A stretch of DNA of 64,000 nt from positions 186,001-250,000 of the forward strand of contig CAXXOV010000001.1 of assembly GCA_963422445.2 (NCBI GenBank). The letters run 5' to 3'. The translations under genes and the position numbers were made by a program. Shown here in pieces: positions 36,726 to 45,781 of this stretch (positions within the stretch are counted from its first letter, which is position 1; each line of letters begins with the position of its first letter). The notes below the pieces were generated by a model. The model was given only the letters and a program-made list of their open reading frames with translations. It was not told the DNA's origin and searched no databases. The DNA comes from G963422445 sp963422445. GTDB taxonomy: Bacteria; Pseudomonadota; Alphaproteobacteria; Thalassobaculales; Thalassobaculaceae.

Positions 36726-37687
36726 GAATCGGAGCGCGACCCATCGCGTCCTGCTGATGCTTCTGTTCATCGCCCTACGGCCATTCCGGGAATTGCTCAG
36801 CATCTTCGCCGAGCATGTCGTCGTGGATTTTGTGGGTGCTTTACTGATTTCGACTGACGTATCGATCTGATTCATAGCAACTCCGGATCGACGAAGAGTG
36901 TCTCGAACTCCCCTGAAAATGCCAGGCAATGCAGAAATTCCCGAACGAAACTCGTCTTGCCATCTCCCTCCGCATTGTCAACGGCGTTTGCGTTCCGTCC
37001 GTTAACCGGCTCCAAGGGTTTCGATCCGGATCGCCTGATCGACGAAACGATCTCCCTCAATCCTGTTGCATTTCTGACTCCGAACCGGGGAGGAATTCAG
37101 ACCGTGAACAGATCGGCATACAATTCCCAGGGAAAGATCCACGATGATCCCATGCTGTAAACAACGAGTCCGTGACAAGAGTTGGGCGACATGAATTCTT
37201 GCCAAAACAGATAGAAAAGCCCGTTTTCTTCGGCGATTTAATCTCGTTTACGGACAAAATCGTGAAAATGACTTCGCTGTATGTTGTCAAAGCGCCGCTC
37301 GACCGGCGCTCAAATTTAGCTTGGGACCGCCGTGGGAAAGATCAGTTTCAACATATCCTGTTCTCACTGATATCGCCCAACCGGTCCATGACGCGAACCT
37401 CGGAAATAGGCACACGACAGAACCTCCAACGACAGATTGACATGCATGACCTGTGACGGCTTACGACCGCGTGAACAGGGAACCCGCCCCTCCGGAACAC
37501 TATGTCGACGGAGACGGATAACATATCGGCGGAAACCCGGGCGGTGGCGGTGTCGTTTTGACCTGGAAACCATCAAGACGGGCATGTTAACAAACCGAAC
37601 AAAGGTCGGGCTGCACACCCGATCTGCCGCGACCAGTGACACGGGTTCGGCTTCAGGCCAGACATGATCCAAGACAGGGAGAAGGCG
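36726..37687. other. Intergenic region with repeat copy
   Basis: About 960 bases without a gene I can support. Several short open frames on both strands lack ribosome-binding sites and have no recognisable family. It contains copy 2 of a 67-bp dispersed repeat (37269-37335), suggesting an old insertion sequence passed through here. Confidence 0.5.
37269..37335 (+). repeat. 67-bp dispersed repeat, copy 2
   Basis: Differs from 26976-27042 at 7 of 67 positions. The shared middle TGTTGTCAAAGCGCCGCTCG is identical in both copies. The flanks are unrelated, so this is a solo end or a small mobile repeat. Confidence 0.8.
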
Positions 37688-38620
37688 ATGCTGACCATCG
37701 TCATCAAGGCCGGCACGGAACGGGCCGAGCCCTATATCACCGCGTTGCACGATCTTGATACCACCCTCGATATTCGGGAGTGGCCGGATGTCGGCGACCC
37801 CGGCGATGTCGATATCGCAATGGTGTGGCACATGCCACATGGCGAACTCGCAAAATTTCCGAATCTCAGACTGATTATCTCCATGGCAGCCGGCGTCGAC
37901 CATGTCCTCAAGGATCCCGACATGCCACGCGCGGTGCCGCTGGTACGTGTCACCGATCCGCATATGGCGCGGTCGATGAGCCACTGGTTCGCGATGAACA
38001 TTCTGCGTCTGCATCGTGAGACAGCCTACTATGACCGCCTCCGCAAAAGCCGGACTTGGGCGCCCGAACGCGCGTTTGACACGGATTCGGTCCGAGTCGG
38101 AATTCTCGGCCTCGGATATCTTGGCACGCATGTCGCCCGTGTACTGCAAGCAATGGGCCTCCATGTCGAGGGCTGGAGCCGACGGCCTAAATCGCTGGAC
38201 GGGATCCCGTCTTCCGCCGGCACGGACGGGCTGCACCGGATGCTGGCAACAACCAATTATCTGGCTTGCCTGCTGCCCGACACACCGACCACGGCCGGAA
38301 TCATGAATGCCGGCCTGTTTGCCCGGATGCCGCGCGGATCCTATGTGCTGAACGCGGGTCGCGGCGCTCAACTTGTGGAAGCAGATCTGCTGACAGCCCT
38401 CGACTCCGGTCAGCTCGCCGGCGCTGCCCTTGATGTGTTCGCAACAGAACCCTTGCCGCCGGACCATCCGTTCTGGGATGACGAACGAATCATCATTACG
38501 CCGCATCACGCCGCCGAGGTCTACCCGCCTGCGGTCGCCGCGACATTCCTCAACAATATCAGACGCTGCCGTGACGACCGCCCGCTTCTCGGGCTGGTCG
38601 ATCTTGAGGCCGGCTACTGA
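37688..38620 (+). CDS. ghrA: D-2-hydroxyacid dehydrogenase, GhrA-like
   Basis: 310 residues from the ATG at 37688, which has GGGAGAAG 4 bases before it. The Rossmann motif VGILGLGYLGTHVARVLQAM binds NAD(P)H; the catalytic set is Arg in LNAGRGAQLVEADL, Glu in DVFATEPLPPDHPFW and His in IITPHHAAE. The compact size without the serine-dehydrogenase tail fits glyoxylate/hydroxypyruvate reductase A, which reduces glyoxylate to glycolate or hydroxypyruvate to glycerate. It converges on the aminopeptidase gene with only 15 bases between stops. Confidence 0.88.
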   Translation: MLTIVIKAGTERAEPYITALHDLDTTLDIREWPDVGDPGDVDIAMVWHMPHGELAKFPNLRLIISMAAGVDHVLKDPDMPRAVPLVRVTDPHMARSMSHWFAMNILRLHRETAYYDRLRKSRTWAPERAFDTDSVRVGILGLGYLGTHVARVLQAMGLHVEGWSRRPKSLDGIPSSAGTDGLHRMLATTNYLACLLPDTPTTAGIMNAGLFARMPRGSYVLNAGRGAQLVEADLLTALDSGQLAGAALDVFATEPLPPDHPFWDDERIIITPHHAAEVYPPAVAATFLNNIRRCRDDRPLLGLVDLEAGY

Positions 38621-38635
38621 ACGACCATCATCCGG

Positions 38636-40018
38636 TTACCCGTACCGCGCCTTCAGCATGGCGTAGACAGCGCGAATGCCCATCGCCTCGCCGCCCTCAG
38701 GGCGTCCCGGCCGCTTGCTGCTGTTGTAGGCCATCAAATCGATGTGCGCCCAGGGAATGCCCGGCTCGACGAAGCGTTCGAGAAACAGCGCCGCCTTGAT
38801 CGCACCGCCCTGCGGTGCGGTCCCGGTGCTCGACACATCGGCGACCGGAGACTCCAGATCCGTGTTGTAGGGTTGCCAGAGCGGCATGCGCCAAAGCGGG
38901 TCTGCAGTCTCGCCGGCATGCCGCAATAGGGCATTGGCCAATGCGTCATCATTCGAGAACAGGGCTGGCACATCCGGGCCGAGCGCAACACGGGCCGCAC
39001 CGGTAAGGGTCGCGAAATCGATGATCATGTCGGGGTTCTCTGTCGCGGCCTCGGCCAGGGCATCGGATAGAATCAGACGGCCCTCGGCATCCGTATTGCC
39101 GACCTCGACCGTCAGACCCTTGCGGGTCTGAAGAACATCGAGAGGACGGAAGGCGTTCCCCGAAATCGCGTTTTCGACGGCCGGCACCAGGACCCGCAAA
39201 CACACCGGCAGGTGGGCATCCATGATGATCCGGGCCAGACCGAGCACTTGGGCCGCGCCGCCCATGTCCTTTTTCATCAGGCGCATACCGCCGGACGGCT
39301 TGATATCAAGCCCGCCACTGTCGAAACACACGCCTTTGCCGATCAAGGTCACGCGTGGGTCCGTGGTTTCGCCCCATCGAATATCGATCAGCCGCGGCGG
39401 TTGCGCAGCCGCGCGGCCGACCGCATGCACGGACGGATAGTTGTGACGCAACAAGTCCTCGCCCACAATCACCGAAACCCGAGCGTCGTAGGATTTGGCC
39501 ATTGCTTCGGCGGCTTCCGCGAGATCCGCAGGGCCAAGGTCGCCGGCCGGGGTATTGATCAGATCACGCACAAGACCAATTCCCGCCATCAGGCGCAGAA
39601 TATCCGCCTTGTCGGCGTTCTCCGGCCACACCAGATGAGCAGCCGATTTCGGCTTCTTGCGGTACCGGTCGAATTGATAATGACCCAGGGCCCAACCAAG
39701 CGCCGCCCACCCTCCAGCAGCCGCGGAAAGCACGGCATCCAGCCAATACACGCCTTTCGGCAACTGCGCCGGAAGGCCGGCAAGATCCCAGAGTCCGCCA
39801 CCGGGCGCGTCGGAGGTCTCAACCCCGACCAGAACCCGCGCCAAGCTGCCGCCAGGGGTGGGAATCAAGCAGGTCTTCCCGGGTCGCGGTTCGAATCCGC
39901 TGGCTTCGACCCAAGCTGCTGCCAAGTCGTCCAATTGCGCCAGTACAGCGTTGAGGCCGGTGCAGGCAACCGGTGTGATCGGGACCGCACCGGCGGTCCG
40001 ATGTTCGGCGAAGGGCAT
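38636..40018 (-). CDS. Leucyl aminopeptidase family protein (M17)
   Basis: 460 residues from the ATG at 40018. The M17 active site is complete: LIGKGVCFDSGGLDIKPSGG (Lys and Asp), MKKDMGGAAQVLG and the signature VEVGNTDAEGRLILSDALAE with NTDAEGRL. The N-terminal domain is short (about 160 residues). It needs two divalent metals and removes N-terminal residues from peptides in the cytosol. It lies a few genes from the yej peptide importer, so it may process imported peptides, though it is transcribed separately. Confidence 0.93.
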   Translation of the reverse strand: MPFAEHRTAGAVPITPVACTGLNAVLAQLDDLAAAWVEASGFEPRPGKTCLIPTPGGSLARVLVGVETSDAPGGGLWDLAGLPAQLPKGVYWLDAVLSAAAGGWAALGWALGHYQFDRYRKKPKSAAHLVWPENADKADILRLMAGIGLVRDLINTPAGDLGPADLAEAAEAMAKSYDARVSVIVGEDLLRHNYPSVHAVGRAAAQPPRLIDIRWGETTDPRVTLIGKGVCFDSGGLDIKPSGGMRLMKKDMGGAAQVLGLARIIMDAHLPVCLRVLVPAVENAISGNAFRPLDVLQTRKGLTVEVGNTDAEGRLILSDALAEAATENPDMIIDFATLTGAARVALGPDVPALFSNDDALANALLRHAGETADPLWRMPLWQPYNTDLESPVADVSSTGTAPQGGAIKAALFLERFVEPGIPWAHIDLMAYNSSKRPGRPEGGEAMGIRAVYAMLKARYG

Positions 40019-40485
40019 TGATCTGCAATCCTGACGGTTACGGGATCGGAGGTACACCTTCTATCGGCTGACTGGCGATAGCTCAAGGTCATGTCCCCCG
40101 CCGTACTCCGTTAATCCATGCCGGTGCAGGTGAAAACCTTGCTGCTGTCATGGTCGGGTCCGGACCTTTTTCGGTTCCGCGTCGCACCCGCGCGCTGTCT
40201 CCGCAGTGACGGCATGTAATTGCAATAATGTCCGCAAACCGGCGACAACAAGCGGCCGAATCCCGGTTCTCTGTTGCCAGGTCGACCGTGTTGAATGCCG
40301 TGCACATCTCCGACAATCTCGCGAAACAGACGCGAAATCAGGCCGACGTACCATGACAGCAGAACCCTGCAAGCGGCAATCCGGGACTTTGCGTGGGCCG
40401 GATTGGACTTCGGTTCCCAAGACTGTTGCGCTGTTCGTCCGGACGGGCTCATATAGCGGTGAAGGTTACAATCGGGAGGGCAGCC
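40019..40485. other. Divergent intergenic region
   Basis: About 470 bases between the divergent starts of the aminopeptidase and the glutathione transferase. No credible gene on either strand. It must carry both promoters; no clear operator or terminator was seen. Confidence 0.5.
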
Positions 40486-41145
40486 ATGGATGATCTTGTC
40501 CTGGTCATCGGCAACAAAAATTATTCCGCATGGTCGCTCCGACCCTGGCTGGCCATGAAGACGGCCGGTGCGAAGTTTAAGGAAATCCTTGTTCCGATCG
40601 AACAACCGAACACGCGTCAAGAAATCCTGAAACACTGGCGCAACGGCCGGGTTCCGATTCTCAAACACGGCGACAATGTCGTCTGGGAAAGCCTCGCTAT
40701 ATGCGAATATGTCGCCGAACTGTTTCCCACCGTCCATCTGTGGCCAGACGACACGCGGGCGCGCGCCATCGCCCGGTCGATCTGCTCGGAGATCCATGCC
40801 GAATTCACGGCGCTGGACCGGCATATGCCAATGAATGTTCGAAGCCGCTTTCCCGACGAAGGGCGCAAACCCGGCGTTCAGGACGACATCAACCGGATCA
40901 CCGCAATCTGGCGACGGGCGAGGGAACGCTATGGCAACCGGCATGGCGGACCGTTTCTGTTCGGAGCCTTTTCCAATGCCGATGCCATGTTCGCACCAAT
41001 TGTGAGCCGGTTCCGGACCTATGCCGTTGAACTCGGCGATGTCGAAGCCGCCTATGCCGACGCCGTATGGAATCACCCATCCATGCAAGAATGGGTCAAG
41101 GTAGCCCAGGGCGAACCCATGGTCATCGACTCGGCCGAATTCTGA
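40486..41145 (+). CDS. Glutathione S-transferase family protein
   Basis: 219 residues from the ATG at 40486 behind GGGAGGG. The N-terminal thioredoxin-like domain opens IGNKNYSAWSLRPWLAMKTA with the Ser expected to activate glutathione and GRVPILKHGDNVVWESLAIC, the cis-Pro and glutathione-binding (ES) motif. The helical C-terminal domain follows (PFLFGAFSNADAMFAPIVSR with the N-capping FSNAD). Cytosolic; the substrate is unknown. Typical of the alphaproteobacterial zeta/beta-like group starting with NKNYSSWSLR. Confidence 0.92.
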   Translation: MDDLVLVIGNKNYSAWSLRPWLAMKTAGAKFKEILVPIEQPNTRQEILKHWRNGRVPILKHGDNVVWESLAICEYVAELFPTVHLWPDDTRARAIARSICSEIHAEFTALDRHMPMNVRSRFPDEGRKPGVQDDINRITAIWRRARERYGNRHGGPFLFGAFSNADAMFAPIVSRFRTYAVELGDVEAAYADAVWNHPSMQEWVKVAQGEPMVIDSAEF

Positions 41146-41345
41146 CAGACGTCAAAACGATCCGGATTTGCTGGCAGCACATCTGTATATCTGGCAAACC
41201 GCACTTGTGATATCGGGCCGGTGTCGGATTCGATGATATACTCCCTTAGAGCCTGACCTAAAACTAGTCCTGATTCCCCTCGAAGCTAAGTGGTATTTAG
41301 TATAGAATATCGCCATATAGTTTGTTGATAGAGAAGAAGAATTCC

Positions 41346-42209
41346 ATGGCTCGCAACCCGGTTCAGTTCCAGAAAGGAAGCAGCCTCAACGAGTTCCTCT
41401 CGCTCTATGGAACCGAGAACCAATGCTTCGACGCCCTGTCCCGATGGCGCTGGCCCAACGGTTTCGTGTGCCCGAACTGCGGCCACGACCGAGGTTGCCA
41501 GTTGACCACACACAAGCTCCGGTAGTGCTATCGCTGCAACCGCCAGACCTCCATGACCGCCGGCACCATCTTCGAGGCCACCAAGCTGCCCCTGACGGTG
41601 TGGTTCCAGGGCATCTCCTTCATGACCCAGGACAAGAAAGGTGCATCGGCGATGACGCTGCACCGCCAACTCGGCATCTCCGACAACGCCGCATGGCGCA
41701 TGCGCCACACGCTGATGCAGGTGATGATGGAGCGCGGGCGCGGTGCGCCGGGCAAGACCCCTTTCGTGGCCGCGGTCGAGACCCATGAGGTGGGACATCC
41801 GCAGCGGGTGACGCTCACCGTGGTCGAAGGCTTCCGTCTCACCGAAATCGCCGCCCGGGCGCAGCAGCACCTGAGCCCGGGCACGCAGGTGCTCTGCGAT
41901 GGGCTGACCTGCTTCAATGGTGTGACCGCGGCAGGCTGCGTTCATGAACCGATGGTGACCGGCGGCGGGAAAGCCGCGGTCGAGCGCCCCGGGTTTCGAT
42001 GGGTGAACACGGTCCTCGGCACCATCAAGAACGCTTTGCGCGGTACCTACCATGCGGTTCGACCCAAGTATGCGCAGCGCTATCTGGCGGAGTTCGAGTA
42101 CCGGCTCAATCGTCGCTTCGATCTGCCCGACATCATCCCGAGACTGGTCTACGTGGCGCTGAAGACGCCGCCGATGCCGGAACGGCTACTCAAGTTACAC
42201 TTGGTTTGA
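41346..42209 (+). pseudogene. IS1595-family transposase, nonsense codon and catalytic deletion
   Basis: Starts MARNPVQFQKGSSLNEFLSL. A zinc ribbon (FVCPNCGHDRGCQLT...) is broken by TAG at 41523-41525, probably from CAG, then continues in frame CYRCNRQTSMTAGTIFEATK. Homologues have about 25 more residues between MMER and GRGAPGKTPFVAAVE, including the first catalytic Asp (D-D-A-Y-x-G-G); here they are deleted in frame. The remaining core (VLCDGLTCFNGVTAAGCVHE; GFRWVNTVLGTIKNALRGTY; YLAEFEYRLNRRFDLPDIIP) is readable. Imperfect inverted ends near 41262 and 42236 (around ACTAGT...CCTGATT) probably mark the element. Confidence 0.85.
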
Positions 42210-42285
42210 ATGGTAATCAGGAAACTAGTTGTATGGTCTCGCATGGTATTCTTCATGGGTAAACACTCACACCATGGGGCATATC

Positions 42286-42532
42286 ATGCCCTGGAACGAG
42301 ACCACCCGGAAGCAGTATAGCCGTAAGACGGAGCGTTACGAAAGCGATCTGAGCGATGCCGAGTGGACCTTGCCGGACCCGCTTCTTCCACCGTCGCGCC
42401 GGCTTGGTCGTCCCGTCAGGTGGACCTGCGCGATGTGGTGAACGCGATCGCCTACATGCTCTGGACAGGGTGCAGTTGGCGGGCATGACCGAAGGATTGT
42501 CCGGCGTTTACGACGGTTCAGACCTATTTCTA
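42286..42532 (+). pseudogene. IS5-family transposase, 5' part
   Basis: Starts MPWNETTRKQYSRKTERYES, then LSDAEWTLPDPLLPPSRRLG, a standard IS5 N-terminus. A frameshift after GRP leads to VDLRDVVNAIAYMLWTGCSW, then a stop and PKDCPAFTTVQTYF. The reading frame is cut at YF-Y by the IS1595 element at 42533 and resumes as YAWSRSG at 45119. Already decayed before or after that insertion. Confidence 0.85.
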
Positions 42533-42616
42533 GGGGATTATATACGAAAGTCCCATTTTTTGTTGGCGCAGGGTCAAATCTCTCTATACTAGAATCCCAA
42601 TAAGGGAGGATGAGCG

Positions 42617-43729
42617 ATGCGACAGAAGGCACCGGGCAAAGCGTTCCGTAAGGGGATCAGCTTCAAGCGGCTCATCGCCATGTTCCCCGATGAGGACAGG
42701 GCGCGCGCATGGTTCGAGGAACATATGTGGCCGCAAGGCGCATATTGCCCGCATTGCGGTCGCTTCAATGTGCAGCATCCAATCAAGCACCGGACGATGA
42801 CGCATCGCTGCCGCGACTGCCCCAATCGACCCCAATTCAGCCTCAAGAGCGGCTCGCTCATGGAAGGCTCGAAGCTGGGCTACCAGACTTGGGCCATCGC
42901 GCTTTATCTCGTCATGACGAACTTGAAGGGCGTCAGCAGCATGAAGCTGCACCGGGACCTGGAGATTACGCAGAAGAGCGCATGGCATCTGGCGCATCGG
43001 CTCCGCAAGGGGCTGGAAGATGGAACGGTCCCCATGTTCCACGGCCCGGCGGAGGCCGACGAGACCTACATCGGTGGCAAGCGCAAGAACATGAGCAACG
43101 CCAAGCGCAAAGAGTTGACCGGGCGCGGCACAGTCGGCAAAGCGGCCGTCGCCGGCGTGAAAGACCGGGAGACCGGGCAAGTCTCGGCGCGGCGCATGGA
43201 AGCGACCGACGCAAGCGCTCGACAGGGCTTCGTTCGGGACACGGTAGAGCCGGGCGCGACGCTCTACACCGATGAGGTAGCCGCCTATCGCGGAATGCCC
43301 GAATTCGAGCACGAAGCTGTCAATCACTCCGCCAAGGAATATGTGCAGGACATGGCGCATACGAACGGCATGGAGAGCTTCTGGGCGATGTTGAAGCGCG
43401 GCGATGTCGGGACCTTCCACAAGTTCAGCGAGAAGCATCTCGATCGCTATGTCGCCGCGTTCGCGGGCCGCCACAATGTGCGCCCGCGTGACACTCTCGA
43501 CATGATGCAGTCCGGCGCTACCGGTATGAAGGGCAAGCGGCTCCGCTATCGGGACTTGACAGCCGATAATGGCTTGCCCAGCGGCGCAAGGAAGCGGCAG
43601 ACAGCCTCGACGATGTCCCGACGCCACCATGAGCGACGCGCGCTTTGGTCGAGCATGTCATTGCCAGGGACGACAATCTGTCGGCCATGGAACCGGCTTG
43701 CGGGCGCGGATGCATGTCGCAAGCGCTAG
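42617..43729 (+). CDS. IS1595-family transposase
   Basis: 370 residues as read. N-terminal zinc ribbon (GAYCPHCGRFNVQHPIKHRT, then HRCRDCPNRPQFSL), helix-turn-helix (LHRDLEITQKSAWHLAHRLR) and DDE core: AEADETYIGGKRKNMS, TLYTDEVAAYRGM and MAHTNGMESFWAMLKRGDVG. The C-terminus after SGAR appears frameshifted: one frame over it would read KEAADSLDDVPTPP and stop at ATGA, overlapping the methylase start. The extra 40 or so residues shown here are therefore probably an artefact of a late indel; the catalytic core is intact. Confidence 0.88.
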   Translation: MRQKAPGKAFRKGISFKRLIAMFPDEDRARAWFEEHMWPQGAYCPHCGRFNVQHPIKHRTMTHRCRDCPNRPQFSLKSGSLMEGSKLGYQTWAIALYLVMTNLKGVSSMKLHRDLEITQKSAWHLAHRLRKGLEDGTVPMFHGPAEADETYIGGKRKNMSNAKRKELTGRGTVGKAAVAGVKDRETGQVSARRMEATDASARQGFVRDTVEPGATLYTDEVAAYRGMPEFEHEAVNHSAKEYVQDMAHTNGMESFWAMLKRGDVGTFHKFSEKHLDRYVAAFAGRHNVRPRDTLDMMQSGATGMKGKRLRYRDLTADNGLPSGARKRQTASTMSRRHHERRALWSSMSLPGTTICRPWNRLAGADACRKR

Positions 43730-44222
43730 GTGAGTATTTCGGCGCCGTCGCTTCCAGCGACATTCACGACTACGGCTTTGCCGAGACCCGCGATTTCCTC
43801 GGGCCGGCCCATGCGGCCGCATCCGTAGACTGGATAATCACCAACCCGCCGTTCCGTCTCGCGGAAGACTTCATAAGCCGTTCCCTGCCGATTGCCCGCA
43901 TAGGCGTGGCACTGCTGGTGCGGACGGTATTCCTCGAAAGCGTCGGCCGCCATGAGCGGTTGTTCGCAGTCTCTCCCCGACCATCGTTGCCCAATTCAGC
44001 GAGCGCGTTCCAATGGTGAAGGGGCGCGTGGACAGGAAGGCGTCAACCGCGACCGGCTATGCCTGGCTTGTATGGCAGCATGGACAATCAGAGGTCGCGC
44101 GGTTGGCATGGATACCGCCTTGCCGGAAGCAATTGGAGCGAGACAGCGACGATCTCGACAGCGTCTTGCAACCGGACGCCGAACAGCCGGCCCCGCAGCA
44201 TGACTTGTTCGCTCATGCCTGA
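43629..44222 (+). pseudogene. DNA methyltransferase-like cargo gene, two frameshifts
   Basis: Begins MSDARF at 43629, overlapping the original transposase stop. The frame slips near 43641, giving VEHVIARDDNLSAMEPACGR (AdoMet motif with E-P-A-C-G-R-G) and VDWIITNPPFRLAEDFISRS (NPPF catalytic motif of N6-adenine methylases). It slips again near 43980 to VPMVKGRVDRKASTATGYAW and VARLAWIPPCRKQLERDSDD. The two single-base shifts disrupt the protein. Compact, without a target-recognition domain, like phage-type methylases. Confidence 0.8.
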
Positions 44223-44877
44223 GCTTCTCGCCATCATGGAACCGGAAATTGACGCGCCGATAACCCGGCTCGATGCCCGCGAATTCCGGGCAGACCCTAT
44301 TGCAGGGCCGCACTTCTCGAAGATCGTCAGTGTCATGAGTTCCGCCTACAAGCGACACGGCTTCATCATCGAACGCGCCATCCTGGAACAGTTGAAGCGC
44401 AACCCAGACTTCGAGGCCTGGGATGACCGGGCGTTCCAGGTGACGCCGGCGGCGGATCACAGTGTGGACAGCACCATAGGCCGCCCGGAGGACGTGTTCG
44501 GTTCCGAAACAGCGTATCGGGACGGCCATCGAACCCTTCAGGTCGATGCGATTGTCTATGACGCCAAGAGCCGCCGCATACGGGCATATGAGATAAAGCG
44601 CGGGTCCGGCAAACACGATGCAGGGAAGCGCCGCTCAATCCTGCGAGACTTGCTTTGCCTGCAAATCCTGCTGCGCTCCTACGGCCAATCGCGCGGCTTG
44701 GAAGTGGTGGAAGCGAGCGCGCATATCATCTTCTACTACGGCCAATGCTCGATCCGTAAACCGTTCAGCCTGACGAAAGACGAACTGGACGAGCATTTCG
44801 GCTGGCCGGTGCTGGAACCGGGCGAGCGGGTCAACGCGCTGTTCAAAGAACGCCTGTTTGCAATCCTGACAGGGTGA
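44215..44877 (+). CDS. PD-(D/E)XK-like nuclease, transposon cargo
   Basis: 220 residues from the ATG at 44215, overlapping the end of the methylase frame. The key region TLQVDAIVYDAKSRRIRAYE, then IKRGSGKHDAGKRRSILRDL fits a PD-(D/E)XK core: Asp in VDAIVYD and the E-x-K pair in YEIKRG. Helix-rich ends surround it and no DNA-binding domain is recognised. Next to a methylase this suggests a restriction-type endonuclease whose partner is now broken, or a nuclease acting in transposition. Intact frame, which is notable if it is toxic without the methylase. Confidence 0.65.
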   Translation: MPELLAIMEPEIDAPITRLDAREFRADPIAGPHFSKIVSVMSSAYKRHGFIIERAILEQLKRNPDFEAWDDRAFQVTPAADHSVDSTIGRPEDVFGSETAYRDGHRTLQVDAIVYDAKSRRIRAYEIKRGSGKHDAGKRRSILRDLLCLQILLRSYGQSRGLEVVEASAHIIFYYGQCSIRKPFSLTKDELDEHFGWPVLEPGERVNALFKERLFAILTG

Positions 44878-44888
44878 GGGAGGAAGCC

Positions 44889-45065
44889 ATGTCCATTGAG
44901 CGCCCGGAAGTTCGGGTCAAACCGAACCGCTATCAACCGAGCAAAGCCGAGGTGGAGGAGGTGTTCGGACCGCCGCGCAAGGCCGACGGCTCGCCCTACA
45001 CTGTCAACGAGGCGATCCGCACTCTCATGCAGCCCGTGCAGGTCGTGGAAGATCCGCAGGCTTGA
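44889..45065 (+). CDS. Small transposon-cargo protein
   Basis: 58 residues from the ATG at 44889 with GAGGGAGG in front (MSIERPEVRVKPNRYQPSKA, ending MQPVQVVEDPQA). It follows the nuclease gene by 11 bases, is the last gene of the element, and resembles in size, Pro-rich character and position the 51-residue ORF near the end of the neighbouring IS1595 element. Unknown function; possibly a DNA-end or regulatory peptide. Confidence 0.55.
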   Translation: MSIERPEVRVKPNRYQPSKAEVEEVFGPPRKADGSPYTVNEAIRTLMQPVQVVEDPQA

Positions 45066-45118
45066 CAGCCGAAAGAGTCAACCGATTTGGGACTTTCGTA
45101 TATAATCCCCTATTTCTA

Positions 45119-45618
45119 CGCGTGGTCCCGGTCGGGGCGTAGTGCGGACCCGAGCGCGGCCATCATCGACAGTCAGAACGTGCCGACGGTCGAAGCGGGC
45201 GGCGACGATGCCGGCAAGACGATCTAAGGTGACGCTTGCCGCCCAGGTCCATCCGGCGCAGATCCAGGACCGGGATGGCGCGCGTCCCTTGTTGCTGGCG
45301 TTGCAGGCCGGTCAGAACACGGTGCAGATCGTGTTTGCCGACGGCGCCTATGGCGGCGACAAGCTGGCAAGCAAGCTCAAAGAAGCGAATTGCCCGATCA
45401 CTGTGGAGATCATCGGCAAACCCAGGAATACCAAGGAGGTCGTCGTCATGTCCCGGCGCTGGGTGGTCGAACGCAGCTTCGGATGGCTGCGCCGCTGCCG
45501 GCGCCTCTCGAAAGACTTCGAGCGATCCATCGCCAGCGCCCTCGTCTGGCTCCTGCTGGCTCTAAGCCGTGTTCTCATGTGCCGCCTCGGACGCATGCAA
45601 GTCACTGTCACTAATTGA
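45119..45618 (+). pseudogene. IS5-family transposase, 3' part
   Basis: Continues the gene interrupted at 42532: YAWSRSG, then IIDSQNVPTVEAGGDDAGK and a stop, then ALQAGQNTVQIVFADGAYGG and VVVMSRRWVVERSFGWLRRC with the terminal catalytic Glu. About 35 residues normally found between YAW and IIDSQ are missing and there is at least one frameshift. Inactive remnant that borders the purine-import operon. Confidence 0.85.
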
Positions 45619-45781
45619 TATCATTATGATTCAGATAGTTAGGTCGGAGGGCCTCGAAACCGTGCCACTGGGCATGGCGTCCGCCGGACAGCGCTGTACT
45701 ATACATGCCGGCCCATCGAGGCCGACCAACGACGACAGGGACGGGCCGGCGGCCAATGACAGGACAGATCGGCGCTCCACG

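Larger units (their letters stand above)
42533..45110 (+). mobile_element. IS1595-family transposon with methylase/nuclease cargo
   Basis: 2578 bp. Perfect 23-bp inverted repeats at the ends (starting GGGGATTATATACG at 42533; complement ending at 45110) and an 8-bp target duplication TATTTCTA (42525-42532 and 45111-45118). It holds a transposase, a broken methyltransferase gene, an intact nuclease-like gene and a small ORF, all in one direction. Inserted into an IS5 transposase gene whose reading frame is restored when the element is removed. Confidence 0.95.

Noticed and set aside
36726..37660. Minus-strand frame ending SFVREFLHCLAFSGEFETLF as a gene
   Set aside because: No start signal, no family recognised and no support from neighbours.
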